Shown in pieces: positions 1 to 8,051 of a stretch of DNA of 32,929 nt (its first letter is position 1; each line of letters opens with the position of its first letter). A model generated the notes under the pieces. The model had not been told where the DNA came from. It did not search any database and worked only from the letters and a program-made list of their open reading frames with translations. The DNA lies in NCBI GenBank assembly GCA_024644945.1, contig JAHEGU010000034.1, positions 1 through 32,929 on the forward strand, given 5' to 3'. The stretch comes from Gammaproteobacteria bacterium. Lineage in GTDB: Bacteria > Pseudomonadota > Gammaproteobacteria > Arenicellales > Poriferihabitantaceae. The position numbers were made by a program, and so were the translations under genes.

Positions 1-54
1 ATTTAATTCTATTCAAGCCCCCGGACGTCACAATCGATAATATAGTGGATTTAG

Positions 55-210
55 CTAGTCTGTTTTGGCGCAACCCGGATCCTGTAGCTGTATCGGAGGA
101 CACGATGCTGCTCTATATGTATAATACACACAGCAATCTCCGGGCTTTAGCTTGAGTAGCTCACCACAACCCTTGCAGTGGTAAAACCGTAGGCAAGCAT
201 TGGTTGGCAT
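55..210 (-). CDS. GDCCV-type small Cys-rich protein, decayed or with atypical start
   Basis: Not recognisable by length alone. The minus frame reads MPTNACLRFYHCKGCGELLK, then KPGDCCV and SCPPIQ, ending at a TAG. This is the core of the GDCCVxC small (seleno)protein family, whose members sit in metal and redox gene sets. Homology seems to continue upstream to about position 264 (ITCPNRGH, matching the family's CPxCGH knuckle). No ATG, GTG or TTG exists in that frame between the upstream TGA at 337-339 and the ATG at 210. The second knuckle Cys is Arg, and the last Cys of GDCCVxC is Tyr. It is last in the leftward copper operon. It may be a 51-residue protein from ATG 210, a longer one using a rare start, or a pseudogene. 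The family assignment is from memory of the motif. Confidence 0.6.
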   Translation of the reverse strand: MPTNACLRFYHCKGCGELLKLKPGDCCVYYTYRAASCPPIQLQDPGCAKTD

Positions 211-433
211 GGTTTCTGATTCACTATGCCCGCGATTTGGACAAGTGATTGTGGGGTCAGAAATTGCGCTTATTGGTTCTTCTACATTGCAGATATTATT
301 AATATGAATATCGCTAAAACGCGTAAGAGCACAATGTCAGTATAGCTGACTATCGATGATAAACCGATAGCGCCAAGCAGGAGAAACAACGCTGGCGACA
401 ACCCTCACAGCACTATTTAATAGTACAAGTTGT

Positions 434-652
434 TCATTCCTCAATCATTGCCTTTTTCCTTTTGAATTCTTCTTCGCTGATTTCCCCATTTGCAAATCGT
501 TTCTTCAGTATTTCAATCGCCGACTCATAGCGGTTTGGAGTATTATCACTACTGCTGCTTGCTCGTATAAGTAAAACTACCGCAACAATGATCGCGATCC
601 AGATGATCCACATAAATCCGTGACCATATCCAAAACCGTGCCATTCCCACAT
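434..652 (-). CDS. Small membrane protein with SHOCT domain
   Basis: A 72-residue protein with an N-terminal aromatic/His stretch (MWEWHGFGYGHGF), one membrane helix at about residues 14-31, then a C-terminal SHOCT-type helix pair (EILKKRFANGEISEEEFKRK). SHOCT is a short oligomerisation or anchoring motif, and such proteins often accompany metal-resistance genes. A strong Shine-Dalgarno AGGAGG lies five bases before the ATG at 652, so I prefer that start to the GTG one codon upstream. It is followed downstream by the GDCCV remnant and preceded by the DUF411 gene in the same direction. Its role is unknown; the family call is confident. Confidence 0.8.
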   Translation of the reverse strand: MWEWHGFGYGHGFMWIIWIAIIVAVVLLIRASSSSDNTPNRYESAIEILKKRFANGEISEEEFKRKKAMIEE

Positions 653-746
653 CACTGCCTCCTATAAGAGTTTGCTTTCAAGGGTGCTTAACTTCATCAT
701 ACTGCTCACTATAATCAATTTTTTCTCAACCCAGCTTGACCGCCAC

Positions 747-1205
747 TTAGTGTCGAGTAAACAACGTGGTTCTCTGGTCTCTATCAAACTGCAATACATC
801 GTAGTCTTTGGGTTCGATACTGTTCATTCCTGGTGACATCGGCGGCATACCGGGTGCGGTCAGGCCGAGAATGTCAGGTTTTTCTTCCAATAGCCGCCGA
901 ATATCTGACACCGGCACATGCCCCTCTATCAAATAGTCTCCAATTTTTGCGGTGTGGCAGGAATGTAGTGACGGATCGGTAATTCCTAATTCCTGTTTGA
1001 TTGGATTCATATCTTCTGTCTCATGTGTCGTGACATCAAATCCATTGTCTTCCATGTAGTCAACCCAGCCCTTGCAGCACCCACAGTAGGGTGATTTCCA
1101 TACGGTGACCGGGATTTCTTCCGCAAGCGCTACGACGCTATTTACGAGACTCAACAATAAGCCGAAAATGATGCGATGCGTAATTTTTTTGTAGTAATGA
1201 TTCAT
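747..1205 (-). CDS. DUF411 exported metal-associated protein
   Basis: A 152-residue protein with a signal peptide (about residues 1-28, ending VVALA), then a thioredoxin-like DUF411 domain. The signature is CGCC (C41, C43, C44) in the segment SPYCGCCKGW. A second conserved site, HSCH (residues 81-84), and His96 in EGHVP follow. DUF411 proteins are typical of copper and other metal-resistance operons and are thought to bind metal in the periplasm; no enzymatic role is established. The C-terminus has the usual proline/methionine run (LTAPGMPPMSPGM). It lies between the cupredoxin-like gene and the SHOCT gene, consistent with co-transcription. The family call is firm; metal binding is inferred. 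Confidence 0.88.
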   Translation of the reverse strand: MNHYYKKITHRIIFGLLLSLVNSVVALAEEIPVTVWKSPYCGCCKGWVDYMEDNGFDVTTHETEDMNPIKQELGITDPSLHSCHTAKIGDYLIEGHVPVSDIRRLLEEKPDILGLTAPGMPPMSPGMNSIEPKDYDVLQFDRDQRTTLFTRH

Positions 1206-1250
1206 AGGGTTAATTTATTAAAGGACTGTTAAATTGTTCATTGAAGTTTG

Positions 1251-1610
1251 CTATGTTACCTCGATCTGCCCGCGGTACATTTGCATCTGGCAATGAAATG
1301 CATATTGACCCGGTTCTAAAGCAGGCAGGTTGATTTGTTGAGCCTGGTTCAGCGTCAGCGTCGAGCTGATCTCCAGGTCCGGAAACAGCACCTGATCCGC
1401 GCAGTGCGAAGGGTCCTTGCGCAGAAACTTCATCGTAAACGCTTTATGAGCAGGTACGATGATATGAGAAGGATTGTATACACCGTTTTCGACCAGGATC
1501 TCAAGATCGTTACCTGATATGGCTTCTCGTTTGGGCTGATACAGCCAAAACCACCAGACAATGGTGGCGATTAACGCAATACCTGCACCATTTATGATGA
1601 TCGCTTCCAT
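1251..1610 (-). CDS. Membrane-anchored cupredoxin-like protein
   Basis: A 119-residue protein with one N-terminal membrane helix (about residues 5-24) followed by a cupredoxin-like beta domain. Likely ligands are in the C-terminal strand FHCQMQMYRG (C107, M109, M111), plus H69/C70 in DPSHC. This C-x-M-x-M-xx-G ending resembles cupredoxin_1-type domains that travel with copper P-type ATPases. The gene starts eight bases after the CopA stop codon, so the two are almost certainly co-translated. A reasonable inference is that it accepts Cu(I) delivered by the ATPase at the outer face of the inner membrane. The classical blue-copper His-Cys-His-Met set is not complete, so it may be a Cu(I) chaperone rather than an electron carrier. 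Confidence 0.8.
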   Translation of the reverse strand: MEAIIINGAGIALIATIVWWFWLYQPKREAISGNDLEILVENGVYNPSHIIVPAHKAFTMKFLRKDPSHCADQVLFPDLEISSTLTLNQAQQINLPALEPGQYAFHCQMQMYRGQIEVT

Positions 1611-1618
1611 TGCCCCGA

Positions 1619-3904
1619 TCAGTGCTCACCTGGCTTGAACAAGCGCAATCGATTGGCGTTCGACACCACTGTCAGTGAGGAGAATGCCATTGCTGCTCCG
1701 GCAACGACCGGGCTTAATAAGATCCCGAAAAATGGATACAGTAACCCCGCCGCGATCGGCACTCCTGCTGTGTTATAAACAAAGGCGCCAAACAGATTCT
1801 GCTTGATGTTTCGCAGGGTCGCTTTGCTGACGGCAATCGCGTCGGCAAGGCCATGTAAAGAGCCGCGCATAAGCGTAATATCCGCGCTTTCAATGGCAAC
1901 ATCGGTTCCTGTGCCAATGGCAAATCCCACATCTGCCATGGCCAGGGCGGGCGCATCATTGATGCCGTCTCCTGTCATGCCAACGATCTCCCCCGATGCC
2001 TGTAACTCGGTTATTTTCTTTACCTTGTCTTCTGGCAGCACTTCGGCAAAAAACTCGCTGACTCCTGCCCGCATGGCCACCGCGGCAGCGGTTGCCTGAT
2101 TGTCCCCGGTCAGCATCACCACGCGAACTCCGCCTCGCTTCAACCGAGTGATCGCTTGAACTGAATCCTCTTTTATCGGATCGGCCACTGCAATGATGGC
2201 GATCAGTTCACCGTTCGCGGCAAGGAACATCGGTGTACGGGCCTCTGAAGCGAGTAATTCCGCTTTGGTAAGATGATTGCCGATCACCACGCTGCGCTCA
2301 TGCATGAGTTTTTCATTTCCAAACAGCAACGAAATTCCGTCCTGGTTCTGACCTTCTACACCGTGCCCGGCGATGGCCTGAAAGTTTTGGACGTTTTGCC
2401 AGCGTATGTCTCGAGCTCTGGCTGACTCCAGGATGGAAAGGGCGAGAGGGTGTTCTGAGCCGGACTCCAGTGCGGCCGCGAACTGTAAAACTTCTGCTTC
2501 GCTGTAATCTGAAGTAAGCACGATATCGGTAACGGTCGGCGTCCCCTCGGTAATGGTGCCGGTTTTATCCAGAACCATAGTGGTAATCTTGGACGCGGTC
2601 TGCAGTGCTTCACCGTTGCGGATCAGTACCCCGGATTCAGCAGCTTTGCCTACGCCTACCATCACCGACATAGGCGTTGCCAGACCGAGGGCGCAAGGAC
2701 AGGCGATAATCAGCACTGTAGTGGCGCTCACCATTGCGAAGGCCAAGGCCGGCGCAGGGCCAAAGTTTAACCACGCCAGTGCGCTCAAGACGGCGATAAT
2801 CATGATCGCTGGTACAAAGTAGGCGGAAATCACATCGGCCAGCCGACCAATAGGTGGTTTGGAGTTCTGTGCGCGCTTCACCATATTGATGATTTGCGCC
2901 AGTGCTGTATGTTTGCCTACTCGCGTTGCCTTGAACAGCACTGTCCCCGATTTATTGATGGTTCCTGCGGCCAGCTCGTCACCAATGGCCTTCTCTACTG
3001 GCATCGGCTCTCCGCTCAACATCGACTCGTCCACAGCGGAAGTTCCTTCAACCACATTACCATCCACCGGAATTTTCTCTCCAGGACGCGCTCTAACGAG
3101 ATCACCAACCTGGACCTCAGCTATCGGAATGTCGACTTCCATCTGGTTACGTATCACCCGTGCTGTTTTCGGCTGTAGCCCAATCAATCTTTTTATCGCT
3201 TCTGAAGTTTTTCCTCGGGCTCGGGTTTCAAGGGCCAATCCAAGGCTGATCAAACCTATGATCATGGCGGTGGCCTCAAAATAAACGTGGCGCGCCATTT
3301 CCGGCACCAGTGTCGGAAAGAGCACGACGATCATGGAATATAACCAGGCGGTACCGGTACCCAGGGCAATTAAAGTGTCCATATTTGCCGAGTGATTTAA
3401 TAGCGACTTCCAGGCCCCGACAAAAAAATGCCTGCCAGGAAACAGCATCACACCTAGAGTAAGAATGCCGATCGCTAACCATGCGATACGTCTTGGACCG
3501 GTGGAAACTGACATGTCGCCACCCATCATCCCAAACAGCATGAGCGGTACGCCAAGCGAGAGCGCAATGACCGTATTGCGGATCAGATGCCTGTAATAAG
3601 TCTGATCGGCTTTTTCCTTTTCATCCTGCGTTACCGCTTCATCCTGGTGCTGCAATAGTTCTGCACCATAGCCGGCGGCTTCGACGGCTGTCACGAGGAC
3701 ATCTTGTGCGGCGCTGCCGCTTACCGTCACAGTGCGCGCCGCAAAATTCATTTCTGCGTGGGTAACCCCAGGCACATTCTTTAACGCGGTTTCAATCTTC
3801 GACACACAACTAGCGCATCCAGCGCCGGAAACCGATAACTCCTGCAGTGTCTCACCACTCGGATGGCGAATTGTCTGCGCTTCGATTTGGGCATTAATAT
3901 TCAT
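1619..3904 (-). CDS. copA: Cu(I)-exporting P1B-type ATPase
   Basis: A 761-residue copper-translocating P-type ATPase. The domain order is an N-terminal heavy-metal-binding domain with GAGCASC (C30, C33), then membrane helices. The membrane copper site is CPC (402-404) with YN (710-711) and MxxSS (M739, S742-S743), the set that marks the Cu(I)/Ag(I) P1B-1 subgroup. Actuator loop SGEP is at 297-300, phosphorylation site DKTGT at 446-450, nucleotide-site SEHP at 483-486 and hinge GDGINDAP at 645-652. All catalytic motifs are intact and the length is normal for one metal-binding domain. It pumps Cu(I) from cytoplasm to periplasm using ATP. Translation begins 41 bases after the MerR-family gene. 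The symbol is by family; the multicopper oxidase further right is also often named CopA. Confidence 0.96.
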   Translation of the reverse strand: MNINAQIEAQTIRHPSGETLQELSVSGAGCASCVSKIETALKNVPGVTHAEMNFAARTVTVSGSAAQDVLVTAVEAAGYGAELLQHQDEAVTQDEKEKADQTYYRHLIRNTVIALSLGVPLMLFGMMGGDMSVSTGPRRIAWLAIGILTLGVMLFPGRHFFVGAWKSLLNHSANMDTLIALGTGTAWLYSMIVVLFPTLVPEMARHVYFEATAMIIGLISLGLALETRARGKTSEAIKRLIGLQPKTARVIRNQMEVDIPIAEVQVGDLVRARPGEKIPVDGNVVEGTSAVDESMLSGEPMPVEKAIGDELAAGTINKSGTVLFKATRVGKHTALAQIINMVKRAQNSKPPIGRLADVISAYFVPAIMIIAVLSALAWLNFGPAPALAFAMVSATTVLIIACPCALGLATPMSVMVGVGKAAESGVLIRNGEALQTASKITTMVLDKTGTITEGTPTVTDIVLTSDYSEAEVLQFAAALESGSEHPLALSILESARARDIRWQNVQNFQAIAGHGVEGQNQDGISLLFGNEKLMHERSVVIGNHLTKAELLASEARTPMFLAANGELIAIIAVADPIKEDSVQAITRLKRGGVRVVMLTGDNQATAAAVAMRAGVSEFFAEVLPEDKVKKITELQASGEIVGMTGDGINDAPALAMADVGFAIGTGTDVAIESADITLMRGSLHGLADAIAVSKATLRNIKQNLFGAFVYNTAGVPIAAGLLYPFFGILLSPVVAGAAMAFSSLTVVSNANRLRLFKPGEH

Positions 3905-3944
3905 CGCACATCGGGCTGCATGTATCTAAAAAATCCGATATTCC

Positions 3945-4349
3945 TCATTGTTTGGCAAACAGAGAAACAAGAATAGGGCAGTCTGCCGCGCTTTCCATGG
4001 CGCCATCGCAGTGTGACGAAATGGCATCCAGCCGCTTTTTCAGTTTCTGCAGATCGCGAATTTTCTCGGATATTTCCTCAATATGTGCTTCTGTAAGCTC
4101 TTTGACCTCTGCTCTAGTGTGCTGCTTGGGACTGTCAGAGAGGTTTAGCAAGTCGCGTACACGTTCCGCTGAAAAACCCAGCTCTCTTGCACGTTGAATG
4201 AATCGAAGACGACTGACATGTTCCTCGTCATACATTCTGTAGCCTGATTCGGAACGCGGAGGATCTGGCAGAAGCCCAATACGTTCATAGTAACGTATCG
4301 TTTCCGCATTACATCCGCTCTGTTCTGAAAGTTTTCCCCTTGTAATCAT
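3945..4349 (-). CDS. MerR-family metal-responsive regulator, CueR-like
   Basis: A 134-residue regulator starting MITRGKLSEQ. The frame can be extended to a TTG at 4364, but two ATGs (4352, 4349) better fit the family's N-terminus. It has the MerR winged helix (ETIRYYERIGLL, SGYRMY), a dimerisation helix and a C-terminal metal loop with C114 and C124 (CDGAMESAADCPIL). At the position that is Cys in divalent sensors (ZntR, CadR, PbrR) this protein has Thr78 (QHTRAEVK), like the Ser of CueR, which argues for a monovalent ion such as Cu(I), Ag(I) or Au(I). Its gene nearly abuts the upstream cytochrome gene. Two promoters with MerR-type 19-bp spacers lie at 4915-4945 and 5175-5205 and are its likely targets. 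Confidence 0.9.
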   Translation of the reverse strand: MITRGKLSEQSGCNAETIRYYERIGLLPDPPRSESGYRMYDEEHVSRLRFIQRARELGFSAERVRDLLNLSDSPKQHTRAEVKELTEAHIEEISEKIRDLQKLKKRLDAISSHCDGAMESAADCPILVSLFAKQ

Positions 4350-4360
4350 CATTAAAAGTA

Positions 4361-4822
4361 TCAAGAATTGTTACGTTGAAGCCAGGCCTGATAGATTTCA
4401 TCCGGCCATAGTGAAGTGAGCCAGATAATGATCGAGAAGATTTCATCATCCGATAGCTTATCTTTCCATGCTGGCATATTTCCGCCAATGGTCTGCGTAC
4501 CATTTCGTATCGTGTGTGCCAAACCTTTTATGGGATGATGCCAGGTGTGGGCAGTGCCGTTTAGTGGCGGTGGCGGCAGATTTCCATCTTCTCCACGTTC
4601 CTGCCAGCTCTTAACCGTGCCTTCCGCATTCTGACCATGGCAGCTTGCACAGTTTTCTTGATAAAGCGTCTGACCCTGTTCGAGCATATCGGGGTCATAC
4701 CCGCGAGGCTGTGCATTAGCGAAGACTGGAGTGACAAGGAAACCAATCGAAATATAATATATAGCTGATCGCCTAGCGTTCAATCTCCAGAATTTTCCAT
4801 TGGTTCTGCTTATTATTTTCAT
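4361..4822 (-). CDS. Exported single-haem c-type cytochrome
   Basis: A 153-residue protein with an N-terminal signal or anchor segment (about residues 18-37, ending NAQ) and one haem c site CASCH (58-62). A probable distal ligand is Met116 in GGNMPAWKD. The fold is a class I cytochrome c of the cytochrome_C6/CBB3 type. It is first in the leftward copper operon, directly after a MerR-type promoter. Its stop codon abuts the upstream end of the MerR-family frame. Periplasmic monohaem cytochromes of this sort appear in several marine copper islands; electron acceptance from the multicopper oxidase or cupredoxins is plausible but only inferred. The ATG at 4822 is the first in frame and gives a complete signal sequence. 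Confidence 0.88.
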   Translation of the reverse strand: MKIISRTNGKFWRLNARRSAIYYISIGFLVTPVFANAQPRGYDPDMLEQGQTLYQENCASCHGQNAEGTVKSWQERGEDGNLPPPPLNGTAHTWHHPIKGLAHTIRNGTQTIGGNMPAWKDKLSDDEIFSIIIWLTSLWPDEIYQAWLQRNNS

Positions 4823-4914
4823 GCTTTGAATTCCAATAGTTGGTCAGACCATACTAGTGACTGCGTTAAAACGCTAATAAGCATCACAGCGGAGTCAAAC
4901 AGAATTTAATTTAT

Positions 4915-4945
4915 ATAATAAAGCCTGTAGTAAGTACAAGGTCAA
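4915..4945 (-). promoter_or_regulatory. MerR-type promoter/operator for the leftward copper operon
   Basis: Read on the minus strand: -35 TTGACC (4940-4945), a 19-bp spacer (4921-4939) and -10 TATTAT (4915-4920). The over-long 19-bp spacer is the hallmark of promoters untwisted by MerR-family activators. The spacer holds the dyad CTTGTA...TACAGG, matching the site at 5175-5205. It lies about 93 bases before the cytochrome ATG. Confidence 0.75.
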
Positions 4946-5174
4946 TAGTAGATTAACTAAAAGCTTCACTATTTTTATTAAAAATTAATGATACGTATTG
5001 ACAGCGGTAAGTTACTAAACAGACTAGTGGAGATAAAAAAAGTCCAAAACAAGGCTTACGGCACCATGTGAGAAGGCCGATGTCTGAACTAGTCGGTGCC
5101 TGATGTAATACAGCTCGATTTTTCGTCCATACAGTAGTCAATTTGTCAATACTCATTTATTTTTACAATATACC

Positions 5175-5205
5175 TTGACTCTGTTCATAGTACAGGACCT
5201 AAAAT
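5175..5205 (+). promoter_or_regulatory. MerR-type promoter/operator for the rightward copper operon
   Basis: -35 TTGACT (5175-5180), 19-bp spacer (5181-5199) and -10 TAAAAT (5200-5205), with dyad CTGT...ACAG in the spacer. The architecture is the same as the promoter at 4915-4945, implying one shared MerR-family activator. The predicted transcript start is about 100 bases upstream of the first ORF at 5307. Confidence 0.75.
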
Positions 5206-5306
5206 CTGCTCCTACTGGGAACTTTCTATTCGCTCGATGTTCCTAGTTACTTAAATCAATTACAGCTTGTTGGCCTGTCTATGGGATCGACAGCAATTTA
5301 TTACTG

Positions 5307-5696
5307 ATGCGATTATCAAAAAGAACTAACAATCTGCAACTGATATGTTGCCTACTAGCGATCAGCCTATCGCTGGGTTCGATTGCGAGTGCGTCAATGA
5401 TGCCTATTGAGGCTGGCGATGGGCTGATGCAGTCACAGAATCACGATGATCCGCATAGTAGCCATTTGCTATTGTCGCAGAGTGACTTGTCGCATGAAAA
5501 AATGATGCAATCTTCCGACCACACCGATTCGCAAGGCATCACCTGCGATATATTCTGTTCAGTACCTGCTTCGCTCCTACCTAATAATGATAATTTACCT
5601 GCGGCAACTCAGTTGACCGATTTTTGGACGATGTCCGAACCTTACGAATACATATTCAACCTCCATACCCTGTTATTTAAGCCCCCGCGGGCTTAA
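5307..5696 (+). CDS. Small exported His/Met-rich protein, first gene of the rightward copper operon
   Basis: A 129-residue protein with a signal peptide (about residues 8-30). A His/Met/Ser-rich middle (HDDPHSSH, LSHEKMMQSSDH) and a Cys pair CDIFC follow, and it ends KPPRA. I do not recognise a named domain. Its leading position, small size and metal-ligand-rich sequence recall small leader proteins such as CopL upstream of copAB in Xanthomonas, but no homology is claimed. It is the first ORF after the MerR-type promoter, so it should be copper-induced. A perfect 8-bp hairpin spans its stop codon (5677-5696). Start ATG 5307 is the first in frame and gives the signal sequence. Confidence 0.65.
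   Translation: MRLSKRTNNLQLICCLLAISLSLGSIASASMMPIEAGDGLMQSQNHDDPHSSHLLLSQSDLSHEKMMQSSDHTDSQGITCDIFCSVPASLLPNNDNLPAATQLTDFWTMSEPYEYIFNLHTLLFKPPRA
5677..5696 (+). terminator. Hairpin across the stop codon of the first operon gene
   Basis: TTAAGCCC pairs perfectly with GGGCTTAA around a four-base loop (CCGC), and the final TTAA contains the stop codon. No U-tract follows, so it is more likely an attenuator or RNA-processing hairpin than a full intrinsic terminator. Confidence 0.4.
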
Positions 5697-5810
5697 CTCC
5701 TATAGATGGCCGCGTTGTATTGTGGCCAGCCACTCTTTCCAGAAAAAGCACTCTTACGGCTGCTTCTATGCCCAATGAGTGTCGGATTTATATCTATATG
5801 AGTTTTATCC

Positions 5811-6608
5811 ATGAAATTAACGACTGTTCAATTTGTTGTTGCCGCTGCTCTGACGGCCGGCGTGGCACATGTTGCCGTGGCGCAGCAAGGGTCTGTACTG
5901 GACCCCATGGCGCACCCGTCGTCACCGAGTTTTGAATCTCCGTTTCCGGCGTCAATACTGCCGCTCGACGCCACATTGTCGTGGAAGAAGCGCTTTAACG
6001 GCGACGAAACATTTAACGAGAATGAAACTTTAGGTCAGAAAACCAGCATGACTGGTATGGGAAACACAGATCATTCTGGTCAGGGTGACTTAACGTCCAC
6101 TGAGAGTAAAACTGGGATGGGTATGGATGCCACTGGAGTCGTGAAGCAGATTAAAGCAGGGCAGGGCAAAGTGAAAATCAAACACGGCCCAATTGAGCGC
6201 CTGGGTATGCCTGCGATGACAATGATGTTTAAAGTCGACGATGTGGCTATGCTGGAAAATCTTGAAAAGGGCCAGACTGTTGGATTTTCTGTCGACAATT
6301 CTTCAGGTGGTTTTACTGTGACGCACATTATGCCGATGGCGGGCGATAGTGATGGATCGAGTGCTAAACCCATGACACCTGGTGGGATGGACGCACGGGG
6401 CACAGTGAAGGCGATCCGAGTCAACCAAGGAAAAATAAAAATCGAGCACGGGCCTATTGATCGCCTGGGTATGCCCGCAATGACGATGATGTTCAAAGTG
6501 GAGGACCCGACGCAACTGGACGGTCTTGAAAAAGGAAGCACCGTTGATTTCTCTGTGGATAACTCCTCAGGTGGATTTGTGATCACCAATATCAAATCTG
6601 CTAACTAG
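5811..6608 (+). CDS. Tandem CusF-like periplasmic copper-binding protein
   Basis: A 265-residue exported protein with a signal peptide (about residues 1-24, VAVAQ). A low-complexity linker (25-105) leads to two CusF-type OB-fold domains at about 107-173 and 194-262. Each keeps the copper site in the form HGPIxRLGMPAMTMMF (H125, M136, M138 in the first). The Trp that caps Cu(I) in E. coli CusF is replaced by Met in both copies. The copies are nearly identical, including the SVDNSSGGF strand, so this is a recent internal duplication. CusF hands Cu(I)/Ag(I) to the CusCBA pump, but no CusA or CusB is present here. It probably buffers periplasmic copper for the neighbouring oxidase and cupredoxin. 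Confidence 0.9.
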   Translation: MKLTTVQFVVAAALTAGVAHVAVAQQGSVLDPMAHPSSPSFESPFPASILPLDATLSWKKRFNGDETFNENETLGQKTSMTGMGNTDHSGQGDLTSTESKTGMGMDATGVVKQIKAGQGKVKIKHGPIERLGMPAMTMMFKVDDVAMLENLEKGQTVGFSVDNSSGGFTVTHIMPMAGDSDGSSAKPMTPGGMDARGTVKAIRVNQGKIKIEHGPIDRLGMPAMTMMFKVEDPTQLDGLEKGSTVDFSVDNSSGGFVITNIKSAN

Positions 6609-6620
6609 GAGTGTAGCTAC

Positions 6621-8027
6621 ATGATAATCAAGAAAAAAATTAGAATGGTTGCCGTAGTACCTTCATTATTGATTGTTACCGCTTGCACGTCTGTTCCAAA
6701 TGACGGCGGAATAAGCGAGGTGCAGGCGGTTTACAGCGACAAGATAAGTAATTCCTATCGATTACCAAAACTGGGTGAAGCACCCCCCATGGCATCTGAA
6801 GAATTGTCAACCCTGCTGCAAGGTCCGCTATCACTGACAGATGCTGAGCGAATCTCAGTCGAGTCCAACCCGATGGTAAAAGCAAAGCTCGCCAACGTGG
6901 GGATTGCGGAAGCAGATTATGCGCAAGCGGGTCGAATGGAGAATCCAGGACTGACCTACGAGCGGTTTTCCAGAGATGATAACGCAGCCTCGTTACTGTT
7001 TGATGTCGGCGGTCTACTCCTGATGCCTCTCAAACGGCAGCTGGAAGCCCGTCGGCTAAAAGTGGCTCGTTACAATGCAGCGATTGATGTGTTAGACCAT
7101 ATTGCATCTACCCGCAAGGCCTGGATTAACGCAGTTACTGAAAAACAACAAACGGTATTGATGGAGCGAGCCGTAGAGTCGGTTGAGACCAGTAATAATT
7201 TAACTCGTCAAATGGCGGCGTTGGGTCATAGTGGTGTCGTTGAGGCGGCCGAGTCTGAGCTGGTGGTAGGTGGCATGAAAGCTACGTTAATCAAGCAGCG
7301 GTTGTCGGAAAGTGCGGCCAGAGAAACCCTGATTCGACAACTCGGATTGTGGGGTGAACAAGCGCGGTTGCTTAAGCTGCCAGATCAGCTGCCAGACATC
7401 CCAACCAATCCGCTAGATATTCCTGCTGTGGAACAGCGCGCCATAGAAGGACGCCTCGATGTGCAGCTGGCCAAAGTGAATATCGAGGGTATGGCGAAGA
7501 ATCTTAAACTTACGCAGCTGAACCCATTCCTGTCAGCGATTGAAGTGGGTCCAGTCAGGGAGGAAGCTGAAGGCGAGACGGGGCGGGGCTATGAAATTGA
7601 ACTTCGGTTACCAATTTTTGATGCCGGCGGTGTGAAAACGCAAAAAGCACGCTTTGTTTTTGAGCAAGCTCAGGCTCAGGCAGAAGCAACGGCGGTAGCC
7701 GCGGCATCTGCGGCTAGAGAGGCTTTAAAAACCTATCGGAGTAGCTGGGATATCGCACAGCACATGCAAAGCCAAATGTTACCCCTTCGTCAACGTATCA
7801 GTTCTGAGCAATTGTTGAAGTACAACGGTATGTTGATTAGCGTGTTTGATCTGCTCAGCGACCTTTTGTCAGCTACCAATATGGAAGCCGACTATGTCAA
7901 CTCAATTCGTGCCTTTTGGCTGGCTGATACTAATTTACAGAGTGTTCTTACCGGCGCCGGTAGCGCCGAGATGAACTTCGCCAGTGATGCCGCAATGGCT
8001 GCGCCTGGCGGTAGTAAAGGACACTAA
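6621..8027 (+). CDS. TolC-family outer-membrane efflux lipoprotein
   Basis: A 468-residue protein with a lipoprotein signal (LLIVTAC, acylated Cys22) and the OEP/TolC architecture. Two long helical repeats (SLTDAERISVESNPMVKAKL... and VEQRAIEGRLDVQLAKVNIE...) are each followed by strand-rich segments. Length is normal for the family. It starts 13 bases after the CusF-like gene and is followed closely by the multicopper oxidase. TolC-like proteins form trans-periplasmic exit ducts, as CusC does. No membrane-fusion protein or inner-membrane pump is encoded in the window, so either partners lie elsewhere or it works differently. The family call is firm; the substrate (copper) is inferred from context. 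Confidence 0.88.
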   Translation: MIIKKKIRMVAVVPSLLIVTACTSVPNDGGISEVQAVYSDKISNSYRLPKLGEAPPMASEELSTLLQGPLSLTDAERISVESNPMVKAKLANVGIAEADYAQAGRMENPGLTYERFSRDDNAASLLFDVGGLLLMPLKRQLEARRLKVARYNAAIDVLDHIASTRKAWINAVTEKQQTVLMERAVESVETSNNLTRQMAALGHSGVVEAAESELVVGGMKATLIKQRLSESAARETLIRQLGLWGEQARLLKLPDQLPDIPTNPLDIPAVEQRAIEGRLDVQLAKVNIEGMAKNLKLTQLNPFLSAIEVGPVREEAEGETGRGYEIELRLPIFDAGGVKTQKARFVFEQAQAQAEATAVAAASAAREALKTYRSSWDIAQHMQSQMLPLRQRISSEQLLKYNGMLISVFDLLSDLLSATNMEADYVNSIRAFWLADTNLQSVLTGAGSAEMNFASDAAMAAPGGSKGH

Positions 8028-8051
8028 TAGAACTAATCCGAGTGAATAATC

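Larger units (their letters stand above)
4823..5306. other. Divergent intergenic control region of the copper island
   Basis: This 484-base stretch separates the two copper operons. It holds the two MerR-type promoters, about 230 bp apart, and AT-rich DNA between them. A 67-residue minus-strand reading frame (4953-5156) has no recognisable domain or good ribosome-binding site and I do not call it a gene. Confidence 0.6.

Noticed and set aside
2859-3284. A 141-residue plus-strand frame antisense to copA
   Set aside because: It mirrors the real ATPase frame and has no recognisable features of a protein family.
4953-5156. A 67-residue minus-strand reading frame in the gap between the copper operons
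   Set aside because: No domain, no good ribosome-binding site, and it lies in a promoter region; probably chance.
6080-6595. A 171-residue minus-strand frame with two similar halves
   Set aside because: The repetition only reflects the duplicated CusF domains on the other strand.
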